Positions 5,557 to 7,881 of a stretch of 7,881 bases of DNA are shown in pieces (position 1 is the first letter of the stretch; each line of letters opens with the position of its first letter). Location: the NCBI GenBank assembly GCA_947426875.1, contig CANEFU010000048.1, forward strand, positions 1 through 7,881. Direction: 5' to 3'. Source of the stretch: an uncultured Clostridium sp. GTDB lineage: Bacteria > Bacillota > Clostridia > TANB77 > CAG-508. The position numbers were made by a program, and so were the translations under genes. The notes under the pieces are model-generated. The model was not told where the DNA came from. It saw only the letters and a list, made by a program, of their open reading frames with translations, and made no database searches.

Positions 5557-5883
5557 ATGAGAAAATTAAGTACAATTAAAATAGGAGCGAATCTAAAACA
5601 AATTAGAAAAAGCAACGGATATACACAAGAAAAATTAGCAGAAAGTATAGAAGTATCAGTAAGATACATAAGTGATATTGAGCAAGATAGAGCAAAGCCA
5701 TCTTATGAAGTATTAATTCGTATATGCAATTTATTTCAAGTAACGCTAGACCAAGTATTTAGTGAGTATTTAAAAGCGAAAGAAAATAAGAGTTTAGAAT
5801 ATTCCTTAGCAGGATATGATAAATTAACAGAAGAAGATAAGAAAACGATAGAACATTTAATTATTTATTTTAATAAAAAATAA
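5557..5883 (+). CDS. XRE-family HTH transcriptional regulator
   Basis: This 108-aa cytoplasmic DNA-binding protein carries a Cro/C1-type helix-turn-helix domain at about residues 8-65: IGANLKQIRKSNGYTQEKLAES, then VSVRYISDIEQDRAKPSYEVL with the recognition helix around YISDIEQ, then LIRICNLFQVTLDQVF. A short acidic linker and a C-terminal helix (KLTEEDKKTIEHLIIYF) follow and probably serve dimerisation. I chose ATG 5557 because AGGTGGT (5544-5550) lies 6 bases upstream; the in-frame GTG at 5512 would add 15 poorly conserved residues without a ribosome site. It follows a Spo0E-like gene, so a role in the sporulation or stationary-phase switch is possible, but its targets cannot be read from the sequence. 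Confidence 0.93.
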   Translation: MRKLSTIKIGANLKQIRKSNGYTQEKLAESIEVSVRYISDIEQDRAKPSYEVLIRICNLFQVTLDQVFSEYLKAKENKSLEYSLAGYDKLTEEDKKTIEHLIIYFNKK

Positions 5884-5891
5884 AAAGACAG

Positions 5892-5938
5892 ATATCCTCA
5901 TTGCCCATCAATTTGGGAGTAAATGAGGATATTTTTTT
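5892..5938 (+). terminator. Terminator after the XRE gene
   Basis: ATATCCTCATT (5892-5902) pairs perfectly with AATGAGGATAT (5922-5932), with an inner CCCA/TGGG pair, and a run of seven T follows (5932-5938). It closes the Spo0E-like/XRE unit just before the hpt promoter. Confidence 0.92.
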
Positions 5939-5944
5939 AAAAAC

Positions 5945-5973
5945 TTGAAAACTGCCTTATAATCTAGTATAAT
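5945..5973 (+). promoter_or_regulatory. Promoter of the hpt-uvrC operon
   Basis: TTGAAA (5945-5950) and TATAAT (5968-5973) are 17 bases apart, directly after the preceding terminator. The transcript would start near 5980, about 24 bases before the hpt start codon, leaving room only for the ribosome site. Confidence 0.85.
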
Positions 5974-6003
5974 CAAAGAAAAAGAGAAAAGGGGAATCAA
6001 CAC

Positions 6004-6516
6004 ATGGAAGAAATTAATGTACTGATTAATAAAGCCAAACTAGAAAAAAGAATTGAAGAATTAGGAAAGCAAATTCAAAAAGATTATGAAGGAAAAGACA
6101 TTGTATTTATTGGGATTTTAAAAGGTTCTGTTATATTTATGTCAGAACTAGCCAAAAACATAAAAAGTAATGTGCAACTTGATTTTATGGAAGCATCTAG
6201 CTATGAAGGAACAGAAAGTACAGGAAATGTAAGAATCAATAAGGATATTCAAAATTCGATTGAAGGAAAAGATGTCATTATTGTAGAAGATATCATAGAT
6301 ACAGGAAGAACACTAACTTATGTGAGAGAATATCTGAAACAAAAAAATCCTAATAGTATTAAAATTGTAACCATGCTATCCAAACCATCTAGAAGAGTTT
6401 TAGAATTAAATGTAGATTACATAGGGTTTGCCATTGAAGACAAATTTGTAGTAGGATATGGTTTAGACTATAATGAAAAATATAGAAACTTGCCATATAT
6501 CGGATATATTGAATAA
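6004..6516 (+). CDS. hpt: Hypoxanthine phosphoribosyltransferase
   Basis: This purine-salvage enzyme converts hypoxanthine (and usually guanine) plus PRPP to IMP or GMP in the cytoplasm. The 170 residues match the usual bacterial length. GILKGSVIF (37-45) forms the first PRPP/pyrophosphate loop, SSYEG (65-69) lies in the flexible active-site loop, VIIVEDIIDTGRTL (91-104) is the PRPP-binding motif with the paired acidic residues, and FVVGYGLDYNEKYRNLPYIG (148-167) contributes to base and Mg binding. AAGGGGA (5989-5995) lies 8 bases before ATG 6004. It is the first gene of an operon with uvrC. No purine riboswitch is visible in the short leader. Confidence 0.97.
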   Translation: MEEINVLINKAKLEKRIEELGKQIQKDYEGKDIVFIGILKGSVIFMSELAKNIKSNVQLDFMEASSYEGTESTGNVRINKDIQNSIEGKDVIIVEDIIDTGRTLTYVREYLKQKNPNSIKIVTMLSKPSRRVLELNVDYIGFAIEDKFVVGYGLDYNEKYRNLPYIGYIE

Positions 6517-6527
6517 AAGGAGTCGTT

Positions 6528-7881
6528 ATGTTCAACATTGAAGAAGAACTAAAGAAATTGCCCCATAAACCGGGTGTTTATGTCATGCGTGATAAAGAGG
6601 ATACTATTATCTATGTAGGAAAAGCAATATCACTTAGAAATAGAGTAAGGCAGTATTTTAGAAAAAATAATAAAACAGCAAGGATTGAAAAAATGGTCAG
6701 TTTAATTGACCATTTTGAATATATTGTAGTAGATAATGAAGCAGAGGCATTAATATTGGAATGTAATTTAATTAAGAAAAACAGACCAAAATTTAATGTT
6801 TTATTAAAAGATGACAAAACATACCCTTACATAAAAGTAGATTTGACATCTGATTATCCAGGTGTATTTATCACAAGAAGAATCATAAATGATGGTTCAA
6901 AGTATTTTGGACCCTATGCGAATCCAGGTGCAGCTAAAGAGATGGTGAATTTTATAAAAGAGAAATATAAAATTCGTCAATGTAAAAATTTAAAAGAAAG
7001 AACCAGAGCATGCCTAAATTATCATATTAATAAATGTTTTGCACCATGTATGGGATATATTACAAAAGAGGAATATAGAAAACAGATTGACGAAATCATA
7101 GATTTGCTAGAAGGAAAAACAGATAAATTAATCCAAGAATTAGAAGAACAAATGAAAGAAGCATCTGAAAAATTAGATTTTGAAAAAGCGGCTTATATTA
7201 GAGATAAAATTCAAGCCATAGAAAGAGTATCAGAAAAACAAAAGGTATCCAATTTATCAGAAAATAATATTGATGTCATTGGAATTGCTAAATCAGAATT
7301 AGAAATTTGTATTGAAATATTCTTTGTCAGAGGTAGCAAAATGATTGGACGAGAGCATTATTTTTATGCAGATTTAAAAGATATGGAAGATAAAGAAATG
7401 ATATCAGGATTTATGAAACAATATTATTTAGACAATCCCAATATCCCCAATAAAATTATGATAAGAGAAGAAATAGAAGATAAAGAAGCAATTGAGCAAT
7501 GGTTATCCACAACTTTAGGTAAAAAAGTGGAAATTAAAACGCCTAAAAAGGGAGAAAAGTTGCGCTTTGTAGAAATGGCAGAAAATAATGCAAAAGTAAC
7601 ATTAGAAAATAAAGAAAAAGATAAAAGTGAGATTTTAATGGAATTAAAAAAGGTTTTAGCTTTAGAGAAATTGCCGAGAAAAATTGAAACCTATGATATA
7701 TCTAATATTTCTGGAGAATATATGGTGGCAGGAATGTGTGTCATGCAAGATGGTGTAATAAAAAAGAATTTATCCAGAAGATTTAAGATAAAAACAGTAT
7801 TTGGACAAGATGACCCAAAATGTATGGAAGAGGTCATCACACGAAGACTAAAACATTCGATTGAAAATCCAAAGGGTGGAT
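6528..7881 (+). CDS. uvrC: UvrABC excinuclease subunit C, 3' end cut by window
   Basis: This nuclease subunit of nucleotide excision repair cuts on both sides of a lesion after UvrB loading. 451 codons are present; a full protein is about 600 residues, so roughly the last quarter is missing. The GIY-YIG nuclease domain is at the N-terminus (PGVY 15-18, YVGKA 29-33, LRNRVRQYF just after). Four cysteines, C152, C162, C170 and C174, match the iron-sulfur site of UvrC. The UVR domain that binds UvrB is at about 202-235 (FEKAAYIRDKI). The RNase H-like nuclease domain starts near ETYDISNISGEY with the likely catalytic D390. AAGGAG directly follows the hpt stop codon, and ATG 6528 is 11 bases after it, so the two are co-transcribed and probably translationally linked. 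Confidence 0.97.
   Translation, partial: MFNIEEELKKLPHKPGVYVMRDKEDTIIYVGKAISLRNRVRQYFRKNNKTARIEKMVSLIDHFEYIVVDNEAEALILECNLIKKNRPKFNVLLKDDKTYPYIKVDLTSDYPGVFITRRIINDGSKYFGPYANPGAAKEMVNFIKEKYKIRQCKNLKERTRACLNYHINKCFAPCMGYITKEEYRKQIDEIIDLLEGKTDKLIQELEEQMKEASEKLDFEKAAYIRDKIQAIERVSEKQKVSNLSENNIDVIGIAKSELEICIEIFFVRGSKMIGREHYFYADLKDMEDKEMISGFMKQYYLDNPNIPNKIMIREEIEDKEAIEQWLSTTLGKKVEIKTPKKGEKLRFVEMAENNAKVTLENKEKDKSEILMELKKVLALEKLPRKIETYDISNISGEYMVAGMCVMQDGVIKKNLSRRFKIKTVFGQDDPKCMEEVITRRLKHSIENPKGG

Noticed and set aside
5210..5669. Minus-strand hydrophobic frames opposite the Spo0E-like and XRE genes
   Set aside because: They read Lys/Glu-rich codons backward as Phe/Leu/Ser, overlap each other in several frames, and have no ribosome sites.
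6611..6817. Minus-strand frame inside uvrC
   Set aside because: It lies opposite the conserved GIY-YIG domain, with no ribosome site or recognisable product.

Overview
The window looks like a chromosomal segment of a low-GC Firmicute, most likely a clostridial, probably spore-forming bacterium. The signs are strongly AT-rich codon use, canonical sigma-A-type promoters with 17-bp spacers, GGAGG-type ribosome binding sites, a T-box leader, and a small Spo0E-like protein. No rRNA or tRNA gene, CRISPR array or transposase gene was seen.

Bases 1-2613 hold an accessory cassette. It starts inside a palindromic repeat (1-37, then decamer repeats 44-83). It has its own promoter (108-136) and three co-directional genes: a DUF3440/PAPS-reductase-like ATP pyrophosphatase of the IbrA type (162-1452, broken by one extra base near 1005), a small protein with a GNAT-like C-terminal end (1472-1852), and a ParB-like protein of the IbrB type (1891-2415). 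It ends in a 125-bp, almost perfect palindrome (2456-2580) whose arms are built of 25-bp units. The first 56 bases of the window match 2500-2555 with two differences, so the cassette sits between two copies of the same repeat family. The last degenerate unit runs into the aspS stop codon. This is the accessory and most unusual part of the window.

Bases 2604-4681 (minus strand) carry aspS, the aspartyl-tRNA synthetase gene, behind a promoter and a full T-box leader (about 4426-4646). My fold of Stem I gives AAC (Asn), not GAC (Asp), as the specifier codon. That would suit an enzyme that also charges tRNA-Asn for the transamidation route.

Bases 4721-5192 (minus strand) hold a single-gene unit: an unrecognised 125-aa protein with a perfect consensus promoter and its own terminator. 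Divergent from it, bases 5253-5938 (plus strand) carry a 46-aa Spo0E-like protein and an XRE-family HTH regulator, closed by a hairpin terminator.

Bases 5945-7881 (plus strand) are a housekeeping operon: hpt (hypoxanthine phosphoribosyltransferase), then uvrC (excinuclease subunit C) 11 bases downstream, which runs off the end of the window.

The housekeeping genes are ordinary. The interest lies in the repeat-bounded ibr-like cassette, the long palindrome, the T-box specifier and the orphan gene.
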